Shown here piece after piece: positions 23,598 through 35,378 of a stretch of DNA of 64,000 nt; within the stretch, counting starts at the first letter, position 1; each line of letters opens with the position of its first letter. The stretch comes from Rheum nobile (Eukaryota; Streptophyta; Magnoliopsida; Caryophyllales; Polygonaceae): NCBI GenBank assembly GCA_027886185.1, contig WOAB01000142.1:496001-560000 (forward strand). The letters run 5' to 3'. The notes under the pieces are model-generated. The model did no database searches. It was not told the origin of the DNA and saw only the letters and a program-made list of their open reading frames with translations. The position numbers were made by a program, and so were the translations under genes.

Positions 23598-26500
23598 ATG
23601 GATGGTCATGTTCTTATAGGTAGCCACTTGGCACCCACTGGTGGGAATGCTCAAGGAGACAGCAACAATAATCCCCCACAACAATAGATCGCGCAGCATG
23701 AAGTGGTGCCTCTCCCCAATCCTCAGCAACAGCCCATCCTGGAGCTCTTGGAGGAGCAACGCGAGATCCAAGCCCTTCGCCACCAACTGGCCAAATTTCA
23801 GGCACGGGAATGCGTTGCCATGGTCCAACCAACACCCACGTTGCAAGTACCCATGGATCCCCTAGTCCCACCGCGACAAACAGAGGATGGACCAAGTAAA
23901 CAACGCGTTGACAAGGGCAAAGGAGTGATGCCCTCGTCTTCCAACTTGCAACCACGACTCAACCGGATCCAATCCGTCATAGAAAGTCGCCAAGGCTACG
24001 TCTCACATCGAGACCGTTATGTTTCCCAAGCCACACCATTCCACCATGAAGGCGAATCCGATCGTGATGAAGGGTTCCAAGGTGAGTACTCTGACCCTTC
24101 TGATTCTAATGATAGGTACAAAGCCAGAGGATCCAGACGCCAACGCGACATAGCCACTACCCCGCGTGCTGGCAGAGATCGAAGAGGAGAGCGCGATACA
24201 ACTCTACCGCGGCATTCCCATCGCACCAGAGATGTTATGCCGCATCACAGACATCAAGATGCCACCCCTGTCCCATTCAATGTAGAGGATCATCTGGTCT
24301 TCCAAAGTGCGCGAACTCCTCGCTATGGCTCGGATGGCTGCTACTCCAACACTCCTCTCCACCAAGACGAGTTCGAGGAATTCGATGATGAAGAGATGGA
24401 GGACTCTGGGATGATCAACCCAGGGAACTTCCACCTCCCACTTGGTGATCCCATGGAGTTGCAAGACCACCCTACAGACTGGTTTCCCCCAGCTAAACTC
24501 AACCAAGGTACAACCAGAAACAACGCGCCCTTCAACAGGCACAATAACATAGAAAGAAGGCATGAGATGCCTTACGAAGTTCGCCAGGAGGAGCATTCCC
24601 AAGGACATCAGCGCCATAGACATGCCCCAGGAAGAGAGGAACACGCTCCTGCTGACAATCATCGCGATCAACTGGACGCGAGAAGACACTAAAGGGGCCA
24701 TGTCCAGTTCCAAGAGGCCCAAGGCCATCAATACGCTCCTTTGGATATCCCAGCACCGCGCCTCCAACGACCGCGAGAACCCACTGCACTGAGGCTCAAT
24801 CGCCATGATATTAAGGTAAAACTTGAACACTTTTTTGGTGAATACAACCCTGCAGTTTTTCTTGAATGGTTGCAGGCCACAGAGTATACCCTGATCTTTA
24901 CCCAAATCCCTGAAGAAGACTATATGGCCGCCGCCACAGTTCATTTCCGAGGTGCCGTGAGAATCTAGTGGCACCGTTTTGTGGATGATCGCGTAAGGCG
25001 AAATTTGGTGCCCCTGACTGAATGGCACCAACTCAAATTCATCATGACCCAAAAGTATGTCCCCCAAGACTACAAGAACTAGATGCGCTTGGACATTGAC
25101 ATGGCAAAGCAAGGGTCAAAGACACCGCTGGAGTTCTTCTCGTAACTCGAAGACATGTACTACAAGGATTCCATAAGCGTGGCTCCTTCCACGATGAGGA
25201 CGAAGTTCTTAAGTGGTCTCAACACCAACATCAGAGACCAATTGGAAATCCTTCCTATCAAGGACCTGAACAATCTGACGCACACCGTGATGCAAATCCA
25301 TAATCAACTCGTGAGAAAGCGTCAAGGACCCTACCAACCATATGGGCAAAGAAGGTATGACTCTCAAATGAGTCAAGTTCCTTCTACTAATGTGCGCGGT
25401 CCTCCCCCAAGAAACAACGTGTCATCTCTGAACAGACAAGGCAAGACCGCAACCATACCAAGCAGTGTTCCACACGCGCCACCACCAAAGGGTACTTCGA
25501 CTACCCAAGAATGCGCGCGTGACATAGAATGCTACAAGTGTGGAGGCCGAGGGCACGTCATGAGGAGTTGCCCTAACAGCAAGAAAGTTCTCTTCTCTAC
25601 AGTCTCCACGGGCTATGAATCCTTTGAGGAGGAAGACGCCGCCCTTGAGACAATTGATGAGGATGGGGAAGATGACGAGGAGGCTTACACATGTGAAGCA
25701 ACCGCGTTGCATGAAGGCACAACTCTGAGCCTTGTCACACGACGATTGCTCACTGTCAAAGAAGCAAGCCTTGGTGATCAACGCGGGAACCTTTTTCACA
25801 CGCGTTGCTTGGTCAAGACAGCGACCCTGAGCGTGATCATTGATGGAGGTAGTTGTTGCAACATTATTAATGAGAAGGTGGTCACTCACTTCAACCTCCC
25901 AACCACTCTTCACCCACAACCATATGGACTATAATGGATTTCGTCGAGTTCTGGTAACACTGTAACTCGTCAATGTCTTATTTCTTTTTCAATTGGTCAA
26001 TACACAGACTCTATCCTTTGTGATGTCATTACCATGGACGCGACACACCTTCTGTAGGGGCGCCCATGGCAATTTGACAGGCGCGTTCTTCACGATGGCT
26101 ATTTAAACATTTATGTATCTACTTACCACGGGAAACGCGTCACTCTCTTACCTATGTCGCCACATGAGATATTGCAGGATCAGTTTGAGCGTGATAGACA
26201 GAAGGCGATTGAAGCTGCAAAGAGCCAGAGTACCAAAATCATGCGTTCTTCCACTGGAGACTCGAAGGCTAAGAAAGACAATGCGTCTCTGGAAAGAACG
26301 CGATCACAAGAAGGGTCGCAACCCAGTCCTGGAAGCAACCCTTTGCAAGGGACCTGTGAGCACAGACTCCTCCTCGCGCGGCCTAGTGACCTCACTGCCA
26401 CATTGAATGGGAAGGCTCCATGCTTCTTGCTAGTGCCCACACCATGTGCTCAAGAGGACCCAATAATGGAAGCTATGCCCACCGAGATCTCCAAGTTGTT

Positions 26501-27559
26501 GGAAGAGTTCAAGGAATTGTTCCCAGAAGAGCTACCCCAAGGCCTTCCCCCTCTGCGAGGCATTGAGCACTAAATCGACTTGGTGCCTGGTGCCTCCCTC
26601 CCCAAAGAGCTGCTTATCGCGCTAGACCTGATGAAACGAAGGAGCTCCAGCGCCAAGTTCAAGAACTGCTAGATCGCGGCTACGTGAGGGAATCCTTAAG
26701 CCCTTGCGCGGTCCCAGTCATCCTAGTGCCCAAGAAGGATGGTTCATGGCGAATGTGTGTGGACTGCCGTGCCATCAATCAAATCACAGTCAAGTACAGG
26801 CACCCCATACCTCGTCTTGATGACATGCTCGATGAGCTACATGGCGCGACCTTATTCACAAAGATTGACTTGAAGAGCGGATATCACCAGATTCGCATGC
26901 ACGAGGGTGATGAATGGAAGACCGCGTTCAAGACAAAGTATGGCCTCTACGAATGGCTAGTCATGCCTTTCGGCCTAACCAACGCGCCAAGCACATTCAT
27001 GAGACTCATGAACCATGTTTTGAGAGACTTTTTGGGAAAATTTGTTATCGTTTACTTTGATGACATTTTGGTTTATTCGCGTAGTCTTGAGACTCATGTT
27101 CAGCACCTTAGGCTTGTGTTAGCGTGCTTGAAACGCGAGCAATTGTATGCCAACCTTGGCAAGTGTCGATTCACTTCTGACACTACAATTTTTTTAGGGT
27201 ACGTGGTCTCCAAGGAGGGATTACGCGTTGATGAGGAGAAAGTGAAGGCCATCAGAGAGTGGCCAACACCCACAACGCCAACAATGGTGAGAAGCTTCCT
27301 TGGCTTGGCTGGATTCTACAGGCGCTTTGTAAGGGACTTCAGCTCCATCGCCACACCACTACATGAACTTACCATGAAAGGCGCCACGGTTAATTGGAAA
27401 GAGAATCACAACAACGCGTTCAACGCGTTGAAAGATGCCCTATGCAATGCGCCGCTCCTCCAACTACCAGACTTCACCAAACACTTTGAAGTTGAATGTG
27501 ACGCGTCCAATGTGAGGATTGTTGGAGTGCTCCACCAAGAGAAGAGGCCCATCGCGTTC
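23598..27559 (+). pseudogene. CRV-2 gag, protease, reverse transcriptase and part of RNase H
   Basis: Polyprotein from ATG 23598 (MDGHVLIGSHLAP). A TAG near 23685 follows PPQQ; the frame goes on through a disordered Arg/His-rich region to the capsid (24810-25300, LEHFFGEYNPAVFLEWLQATE is spread over it) and a perfect CX2CX4HX4C zinc knuckle at 25530-25571. Protease active site IIDGGSC is at 25836-25856 (DGGS rather than DTGS). RT (about 26680-27250) has VPKKDGSWRMCVD, FTKIDLKSGYHQIR and an intact catalytic YFDD at 27053-27064. RNase H begins (ECDASNVRIVGVL) and is cut at KRPIAF by ATH-1. Stops: TAA 24690, TAG 24966, TAG 25080, TAA 25143, TAA 25932, TAG 26055, TAA 26571, and a frameshift near 26600. 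Gag would assemble particles; the enzymes would make cDNA. Confidence 0.92.
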
Positions 27560-28839
27560 TGATCAGTGTTATTTTATAGTGCATATCTGGGGGTTATTAC
27601 TAGGTTTGAGCCGCCATTTGGATAGATTTAGAGCACAATCGTGGATTATGGAGTTAGAGGAGAGAATTGAAGATATCAAGGGATTTACAGCTTAATGAAG
27701 GATAAAGAAGATGAAGATGGATGAGGATCCGCTAGAAGACTAATTGGAGAAGGCTACCAACACTTGGTAGTATGGAAGAGCGGAAGAAAAGAAGTGAAGA
27801 GCTGAAGAAATGAGAGGGCGGAACAGCTGACGCCCCGCGCCAGAAGCCACCGCGACCCGGCGGTGGATCTCAGAGAAGGCAACTGGAAGACGGCCGCCGC
27901 CCCGTGGTGGACCTCGATGCCCCGCGGTGGATTTAGACGCCTCACGGCCACCGGAGATGTTGTTTCCTATTTTGCATTTTCGGATTTCCTATTTTTATTA
28001 TCTTATTTCCTTTAGTATTATTTCTAGGTTTAGCTTACTTTCCCTAGCCTATTTAAGATCTTTTCCAGGTCTTGAGTAGGGACAATTCATATCATCGTAG
28101 TTTTCTTTTCTCAATTAGGGTTTCATTCGCAAGTCAATGGAGCACTAATTTCCCTTTGTTCTACTAGACGTTTGAAGCAATACAGTTGATTCGGTTGTGA
28201 GATTTCTATTCCTTGTTCTTGTTCTTATATGTGTTGGTTTAATTCTCTTGGTTATATTGAGTATTGATTTATCGTTATTCTTCATAGCCTGATCAACTAG
28301 GTTGAGTAATATTTATCAAATTGCTAGGATTTTGCATATAGCGGAATGCGAGTGCGGATCTAGTAGCATACATGATTAGACATATAGTGGAATACGAGTG
28401 TTTAATTGTGAGTGAGAATTATTTGCATGTTGAATAGTAAGGTTTTCTTCCATTGATATTGTAGTAAGTACTATCAACAACTGTCTGAATTGGTAGTTAA
28501 TTACGATCAGGGTGGGAACAACCATAAGAATAGTTAAAGAACTTGGATTTATAAGATTTCAGTGATCGACTTATATCTCTGTATTGTGGATCTCGTTCTA
28601 GTGGAACTACTTTCCCCAATCGTATTCTCAAGTTAACTAAACCTGTCTACTTTACTTTGTTTGATAACCAAAATCCCCTTTCTTGTTACTTGTCGGTTAC
28701 ACGTCTTTTGCATGCTAATCAACACTTAGAAAGATTACTTCTTCCCTGTGGATTCGACCCTTGCTTGCCTCTACTACTTGTTTAGGTTTGTTAGGTTTTA
28801 TTTTGACCGGGTTTAGGACGACTAAAAACCCGTCCGTCA
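27560..28839 (+). repeat. ATH-1 5' LTR (1280 bp)
   Basis: TGATCAGTG to CCGTCCGTCA. It is 70 bp shorter than the 3' copy: ~64 bp are missing between two AAGGTTTTCTTC repeats near 28450, and one TTCTTG unit is missing near 28222. GC-rich boxes lie at 27830-27952. A TATTTAAG promoter-like site is near 28050. Confidence 0.93.
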
Positions 28840-28842
28840 AAT

Positions 28843-28860
28843 TGGCGTCGTTGCCGGGGA
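28843..28860 (+). promoter_or_regulatory. ATH-1 primer binding site (Asp tRNA type)
   Basis: TGGCGTCGTTGCCGGGGA, one mismatch from the 3' end complement of plant Asp tRNA, lies three bases after the LTR. This is the primer used by Athila-type elements. Confidence 0.85.
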
Positions 28861-28981
28861 GGCGGCGTCTTGATCTTTGTGTGTGTTTGTTTATGTGCGT
28901 GTTACTTTGGTGTGGACCTATCTTATGGTCCACACCCGTGCTACTGACTTTTGTTTTTCCTTTTTGATTTTTGTTACAGAT

Positions 28982-30637
28982 ATGGATTTCTGGGGAGATC
29001 CGCGCGATGACCCATACCCCTACTCATTCTCTCTAGAGAGGGGATACTACCCCAATTTGAGCACAGAAAAACCAGTTAGATCATGCAGACTCTGTCACGA
29101 TCCGCTGTATTCCACTGATGATTGTCCAGGATTGCCCGAATTCACAGCAACAGTAAACGCACCATGAGGTGTAAACTCGCAGGGACCGAGACATGAGCCG
29201 TATCCGAACACCCACAACTCAGGGTGGAGGGAGCACCATAACCCAGGGTTGTATGGAAATCAACCACAGTACGGGCAACCATATTCACATGGAGTTCAAG
29301 GACAAAACGCGAAATTACCCGCACCCGGTGATGATGTACTCAACACTCTTATTCAGAGCATGTCCACCATGGCTCAGCACATGTCCTCAATGAATACAAC
29401 GATGGGTCAGAATGTTTCTTCGTTGGGAGAAAGAATAGAAACACTAGCCCAACAATAGCAAGCGGCGGTTTCTAGTCTCCAGAGTCAGCTCAACAAACTG
29501 AGTCAAGCGTTGATTGAGTCGAAGTCCGCACCACCACGAGTCCCTGCAGCAGAAAATACACAAGAGACTGTCCATACTATGACGCTGAAGTGCGGGGCTG
29601 AGATTGAGACCAGAAAGGTCATGGAGAAGGAGGTCCAGGAGAGTATGGAGGTATCCCACGAAGAGAAGGTGATCGAGGGCGAAAACGGCGCTGATGATCG
29701 AGGGCGAAAACCGCCCCTGACCGCGACTCGGCGGTATGTTGGAACTGAAGCCAGTAAAGAAGAACGCAAGTCACCGCCCCGCGGCGACACCGACCGCAAC
29801 CCGGCGGCAAGTCTCAGTTTCCCCTCCTCACAACCACCGCCCCGCGGCGATGACCGCCGCCCCCGCGGTGACGGAGTTCTTCCTAGCGAGATTTTGCCAC
29901 GCCCCGCGGTGAGACCAGTGTGACCCGGTGTCCAAAATTCTAGTTCTGCTGATGAGGTTTGCATTGATACTTATGTTCGTTCGGTCTTTCCCCCTCTTGG
30001 CTCCGAGAAGCCACCCGCCCCATTCCCAGAGGTGCTTTCGGAAGAGGAGTACTTTTTGAGACTGGAGGAATTTAGCGACCATGAGGAGGAGAGCCGTGAC
30101 CACGGAAATACTCTAGAGACGCCCGTTCCCCTCGGAAACACCCATGCAGCCCCCGATCCTCTCGAGGCTGCATATGATGAGTATGTGCGTCTAAACACCT
30201 CCCCGCTTGTTACGCTGCACCCCGTCACACCCTTCCCTGAGGCATTACATGTTACTCGAAGGTTGAAGAACAATAATGAAATCTATGAGGCCTTCAGTAA
30301 CTGCGCAAAAACCATTCCTTCGGTCACACTGGCAAACAACATCCCTCGCTGCACAGAATTTTTAAGGGCGCTCGGCAATATAAAAAAGAAACCGAAGGGG
30401 AAGCACAAGAAGGCGGCCTTGGTACAAATGGCGGATTTCTACACGTTGGATACGGGGCAGGACAAACATGCAGCCACTGAGATGTTGGGTAGACCATTTC
30501 TGAAGATGGCAAGTGCAATCATGGACGTACACAGCGGTCCACCCATCATGAAGTACAAAAGACTGGGGCAATGCTCAACATGGAGCACCCAAAGAGGCAC
30601 CCCCCTGATCCAGGCCCCAGGAGTTTGGCTGTTGTGA
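28982..30637 (+). pseudogene. ATH-1 gag tail and truncated protease
   Basis: Begins at ATG 28982 (MDFWGDPRDDPYPY) and goes almost at once into the gag zinc-knuckle region (CRLCHDPLYSTDDCP) and the PRHEPYPNTHNSGW block that matches ATH-3 Gag. The capsid core that precedes the knuckle in ATH-3 is absent. Stops at 29165 and 29456 and near 29921. A linker at 29700-29910 has repeated PRGD-type peptides encoded by the GC boxes. Then comes a conserved block (EEEYFLRLEE, PLVTLHPVTPFPEA, VTLANNIPRC) and the protease C-terminal half (FYTLDTGQDKH, MLGRPFLKMASAI), lacking the catalytic Asp-containing half. ATH-2 has the same architecture. It cannot supply any enzyme. Confidence 0.82.
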
Positions 30638-30955
30638 GCAACCCAAGTTGAGAATGAGCAGGATGTCAAGCCATGACAATAACTAAGGCGCTGTCCGGGA
30701 GGCAACCCGAGGTATGTAATTTTTCCTTGTTTTTCTTTCTTTGTTTTTGCATTTGTTTTGGTGTGTTTTGTTTTTGCTTTGTTTTTGCTTTCCGACTAAC
30801 CTACAGGGAAGAGACTCATGCATATTGAAGAAGGTGTTTCCACACCATTGTAAGTCTCTCCTGTCCCTGCACTAAGTCACTCCCCGAAAAACCTTAAACG
30901 GGGAGTAAAAAAAAAAATTGTTGTTGTACGAGTACGAGCTGTCCAGTATTATCAT
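30638..30955 (+). other. ATH-1 internal non-coding region, first part
   Basis: Contains the block CTAAGGCGCTGTCCG...GGCAACCCGAGG, a T-rich stretch and CCTTAAACGGGGAG, all shared with ATH-2 (41981-42260) and, in reverse, with ATH-3 (near 46930). Ends with the TEK-1 target site ATCAT. No gene. Confidence 0.75.
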
Positions 30956-33668
30956 TGTAACACCCCCAAATATATACCCTTGAAGGCATTACCGCCAGTG
31001 ACCTCAGACGTTGTGTCCGATGTCACCCAAGGTTTTACCAGTTGATATAAATCATAAAACAACAGTTATGATACAAAATGTCATAACTTTCATTTAAATC
31101 AAAGTCTCGGAATTTCAACAAAATTCCAAATACAGAAATACAGCGAAAGTCTTTATAATACAGAGTAGTCTTAATACAAGACCTTTTTAACACAGTGGAA
31201 GTCTTTGAAATAACAACAGGGTCTTGATCGTAATGATCACCCGCCAAGGATCTCAACCTGGATAAACTTGTCAAAAGCACCATTTGCCTTCTTAGTCCTT
31301 CTAGCCTTCTTAGATCTGCAACATATCTGATGTGCCGAATCGAACGGATGACACCAGCCAACCATGCAAGGGAATTATTGGTTGGTTAGTCTTACTGAAA
31401 GACTATACAAGGGTACAAAGCAGAGTGGTTCGAAGTAGTCGTATTAGGTTAGACTCATCGTCTCTCGAATAATAGTCGATCACGATAGTCAACCACCATA
31501 CTCTACTGGAATATATGAAAAGGCATGATGAAGAGAAGATTCTGGAAGACCGAGTCTTACAGCAATCAACCCAAAAGAAGACTCCAATGAATTGAGTCTT
31601 ATTGGAAATATGACAAATGTTGGGAAACTTAAATAATAATCAAACAAGCGTTCAAAAATGACTTGATGTTTCGGTTCACGACCAACCTCACCGCCCAAGG
31701 CGAATCCAGATTGGAAAGAGAACTTTACTCTGATCAAAGTCAAGACGAGCTTTTCTAGCTGCACTATTCCCTAGCTGCACTACTCGCCCAAAGGGGTATA
31801 TTAATCCTGTGCACTAAAGCACTTATCTTCTTTTAAATTCCAAAACGTGCATCCACGTTATAAGCTTTTAGATCATCTCATCCCTCAGGATCTCGAGATG
31901 TAAGGACGAGAACTAAATCCCTCGGGAACTAAATCCCTAAGGCAGAGTTGACTTCGGGAACTAAATCCCTAAAGTCGGATCGGGAACTAAATCCTCGGAA
32001 ACTAAATCCATAGAAACGGAATTGGGAACTAAATCCTCGGGAACTAAATCCATAGAAGTGGCACCAGCTGTGTGCACAAACCCTGAGCAAAAAGGACGGT
32101 AGGAACTAAATCCTAACCACCAGGTTATCAAGAAACGACTAGCACTCGCACTGAGATACACAGTAGCGTTCCTACGAATACTCGTTCTAACTAAACAGTT
32201 ACAAACGCAGTAATAATTCACATCAATGCCCTCATGGCCATTTACAGATAAAATAGCGTTGTTCTAACAAATATACAACCTATAATAATATCTGTATTAA
32301 ATCACATATATATATATAATAGCGTTGTTCTAGAAGATATACAACCTATTATAATATCTTGTTTTAATCATATCATTTAACAAAACTGTTCCCAACATAA
32401 ACAGTAAATCATTCCAAATTAATTAACAACTAAACGATTGATAATTAATGGAAGTATGGAATGATGAGCAAGAGAGAACCGCCACTTGCCTGGAGTAGAT
32501 TCAGCGATGAATCCAGACGAGACGACTATTGAAGATATCCTTTCCGATGATATGGCCTAAGCTTCAGAATATTCCAACTGATTACGAGTCCACACGCGAT
32601 CCAGCAGATCACGTTCTAACTGACAAATTAATTATCTATCAATTAATTTTACTGGACGAAATTAAGGAATTATATTTAATAAATTTTTATGATATTAAAT
32701 CATTAAAATATTTATTAAATTTTCCTAAAGAAAATACGGACGAAAGGGGATCGAAATTATACCGCTCGAATAATTTCGGATCAAAACTAGACGGAAAGGA
32801 ACTTGGGCTTCTCGGCCCAACAATAACTTAATTAGCAAGGAGGGGCCCACTCGCCTACTGTTCATCTCCTTCAACCCCTGAATTGCACACAACAATAGAA
32901 CAACAACGACAACCACCACCACGCATCAGCAGCCACCAGCACAACCGCCACCAACACCGCCACGGACACCAGCTGAACGCAGCTCCTAGCGACACCACTC
33001 GGCACCAGCAGCACCAGCCTAGAATAGGGGAGGGGCAGAGGAGGCTCACCGAGAGGGAGACGCGAACCAGAGGAGGCGGCAGCTCAGCGGGAGGTTCGAC
33101 GACGCCGGGGAGCAGGCAGTGGCAGGGAGAAGCAACGGCGGAGTTCGGCACCAGCACACGCGACGGCGGCGAGGCGAGATGAAGCGGGAATGAGAGGGAC
33201 GAACAGAGGAGGCGATGCACAGGGGAAAGACGAGAGGGAGACCGATGTTCCTTTCTACTCTTCATCCCCAGCTCCTTAAATAGCCTAACATGTAGCCCAA
33301 GGAGGGGGAAAAGGTCCGACAACTCCCTCTGCAGGGGACCGACCAATTTGCAAGTGGAGAGCCAAGTTGAAGCCACGTGGTTGACGGGATAAGAATTGAA
33401 CGTGAAGGATAAGATGGATTGGAGGATAAGATTTGAGCTGGATAAGATTTTGTATGGGCTTTAAACCCCGGAAATTATATATTTGTATCCAAATAAATAT
33501 TCTAATCTCCAAAAAATACATCGAATGTATTTTATACCACTCATGGAATTATTTCGGATACCCTGGAAGTTACGGAAAATCCGAACTCCACTGAAGGCGA
33601 AATAATTAATGAACGAAGGTTGGGAAAAATTACCCAAATATCCTTATTAAAAATTGAGGGATATTACA
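30956..33668 (-). repeat. TEK-1 3' LTR (2713 bp)
   Basis: Contains a minisatellite of GGAACTAAATCC units (31905-32115, about nine units), a ~70-bp duplication around TAGCGTTGTTCTA (near 32255 and 32322), and a GC-rich stretch at 32880-33180 whose open frames are CA/CCA-repeat artefacts. The minus-strand TATTTAAGGAG near 33276 is a probable promoter. Confidence 0.92.
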
Positions 33669-33690
33669 TTACCTCTCCCTTAAAAAAAGT
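33669..33690 (-). promoter_or_regulatory. TEK-1 polypurine tract
   Basis: On the minus strand AAAGGGAGAGGTAA directly precedes the LTR start TGTAATATCC; this is the plus-strand primer. Confidence 0.75.
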
Positions 33691-35200
33691 TTCGACCCCA
33701 AAACTTGGCCGAAAACAACTCGGGAAAGCGTCTAAGCATATCGCCTCAGTTTCCCAGAGCAAACACTATTGCTGCTAGTTCTAGATCATGTGTCGGATAG
33801 TTTGCTTCATAGGTTTTCAATTGTCTAGATGCGTATGCAATAACCTTGCCTCTCTGCATCAAGACACATCTCAACCTACTCTTCGAAGCATCACTATAGA
33901 CCATATAACCATCATTTCCTTCCGACAACGCCAAAACTGGTGCAGAGGTCAGACACTGTTTCAACTTCTTGAAAACTGGCCTTGCACTTGTCATTCAGAC
34001 AAACTTCTTGTGGACCTTGCGGAGCAGACCGGTTATGAGTAGAGCAATCTTAGAAAATCCCTCAACGAACCGTTTGTAGCATCCGACAAGTCCTAGGAAA
34101 CTGCGCACCTCTTTCACATCCTGAGGCCGCTTCCAATTAGCTACCGCTTCAATCTTCTGGGGATCAACCATAACCCCATTCTCATTGATCACATGGCCTA
34201 AGAAAGCCACTTCCTTGATCCTAAAGTCACACTTAGACAATTTTGCGTACAGCTCAACTTGTCTAAGGACTAACAAAGAAATCCTAAGATGTTTCACATG
34301 AGCTTCCATGCTCGGGGAATAGATCAAAATGCCATCGATGAAGATCACCATGAACTTATCCAAGTACTGGTGAAAACATCGATGCATTAGATCCATGAAA
34401 ACTGCTGGAGCATTGGTAAGTCCAAATGGCATGACTACGAACTCGTAGTGACCATATCTCGTCCGGAATGCAGTCCTCGGAATATCTTCCTCACGAATCC
34501 TGAGCTGATGGTAACCAGACCTCAGATCGATTTTGGAAAAGACTTTTGCTCCTTGTAGTTGATCCAACAGATCATCAATCCTAGGTAACGGATACCTGTT
34601 CTTGAGCGTGACTTTATTCAACTCTTGATAGTCGATACAAAGTCGAAACGATCCATCCTTCTTCTTGACAAACAAAACCGAGGCACCCCCAAGGCGATGC
34701 ACTCGGCCTTATATAACCCTTGTCAAGAAGATTCTCACGTTGCTTCTCCAACTCTTGCATCTCAGCAGGAACCATCCGATACGGTGCCTTTGAGATCGGC
34801 GCGATACCCGGCTCGAGATTAATTATAAACTTCACGTCACGCTACGGGGGTAAACTAGGAATATCTTCTGAAAAGACATCCGGAAATTCACAACGATCGG
34901 AATATCAAGAACTGAAGGTTCGTCTTTCATGGGCGGATCCAGGTAGCAAAGGTACCCGACACAACCTTGTCGCAGTAGCTTAAACGCAGCCATCGCATTG
35001 ATAAGCCTGTCGTTATCAGCGTCATTCCGACCCTTCCATTTGCATACACCCTGGCTTCCAGATGACACCGTCACAGTCTTCGAACTAAAATCGATTACTG
35101 CCTCATGACATGTCAGCCATTTCACACCGAGGAAATATCGTATGGAACCATGGCTATCCAGATCAAATTCTCTTCGAATTTCTTACCCTAAATGGTAATC
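33691..35200 (-). pseudogene. TEK-1 pol: protease end, reverse transcriptase, partial RNase H
   Basis: Minus strand. The protease C-terminal part (WLTCHEAVIDFSSKTV near 35110) is present in a shifted frame; its catalytic half is missing. RT follows with MVPAEMQELEKQ, SVLFVKKKDGSFRLCIDY, KIDLRSGYHQLR and MPFGLTNAPAVFM. The catalytic motif reads FIDG at 34331-34342 where active members have F-[IV/L]-DD: the second Asp is Gly (GGC at 34331-34333), which should abolish polymerisation. RNase H starts (YMVYSDASKSRLRCVLMQRGKVIAYAS) and breaks near 33746; the last ~60 bp lead straight to the polypurine tract. Integrase and chromodomain (normally about 1.5 kb) are absent. Several stops occur. Confidence 0.9.
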
Positions 35201-35378
35201 GAATTTTTTTTTTGACAAACGCTTGGTTCTAACCAAATATTTATATTAGAAAGAATATTTACAACAAAAGGTTTACAAACCTTGTTGCATACTTAAACTT
35301 ACTAACATAACTATCCAAAATAAAAGACTAGGTAACACCCAAATCCACAACATACCAACAGAAGTAGTACAAAATACT
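35201..35378 (-). other. Possible poly(A)-tailed insertion replacing the protease core
   Basis: On the minus strand this ~175-bp stretch has no similarity to pol and ends in ten A's (T run at 35204-35213 on plus), preceded by AT-rich sequence like a 3' untranslated end. It sits where the protease active site should be. It may be a short retroposed fragment (SINE or LINE 3' end, or processed transcript). I cannot find a clear target duplication. Confidence 0.4.

Noticed and set aside
24204..25112. Long minus-strand frame (302 codons).
   Set aside because: Antisense shadow of CRV-2 gag, whose sense frame shows capsid motifs.
29700..29912. RGD peptides in ATH-1 and ATH-2 linkers as cell-adhesion motifs.
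   Set aside because: They follow from the GC boxes and do not occur in the ATH-3 version; no envelope-like gene is present.
32883..33376. Frames in the GC-rich part of TEK-1 LTRs (also 39078-39398).
   Set aside because: CA/CCA and GGT repeats give low-complexity peptides; present in both LTRs at the same place.
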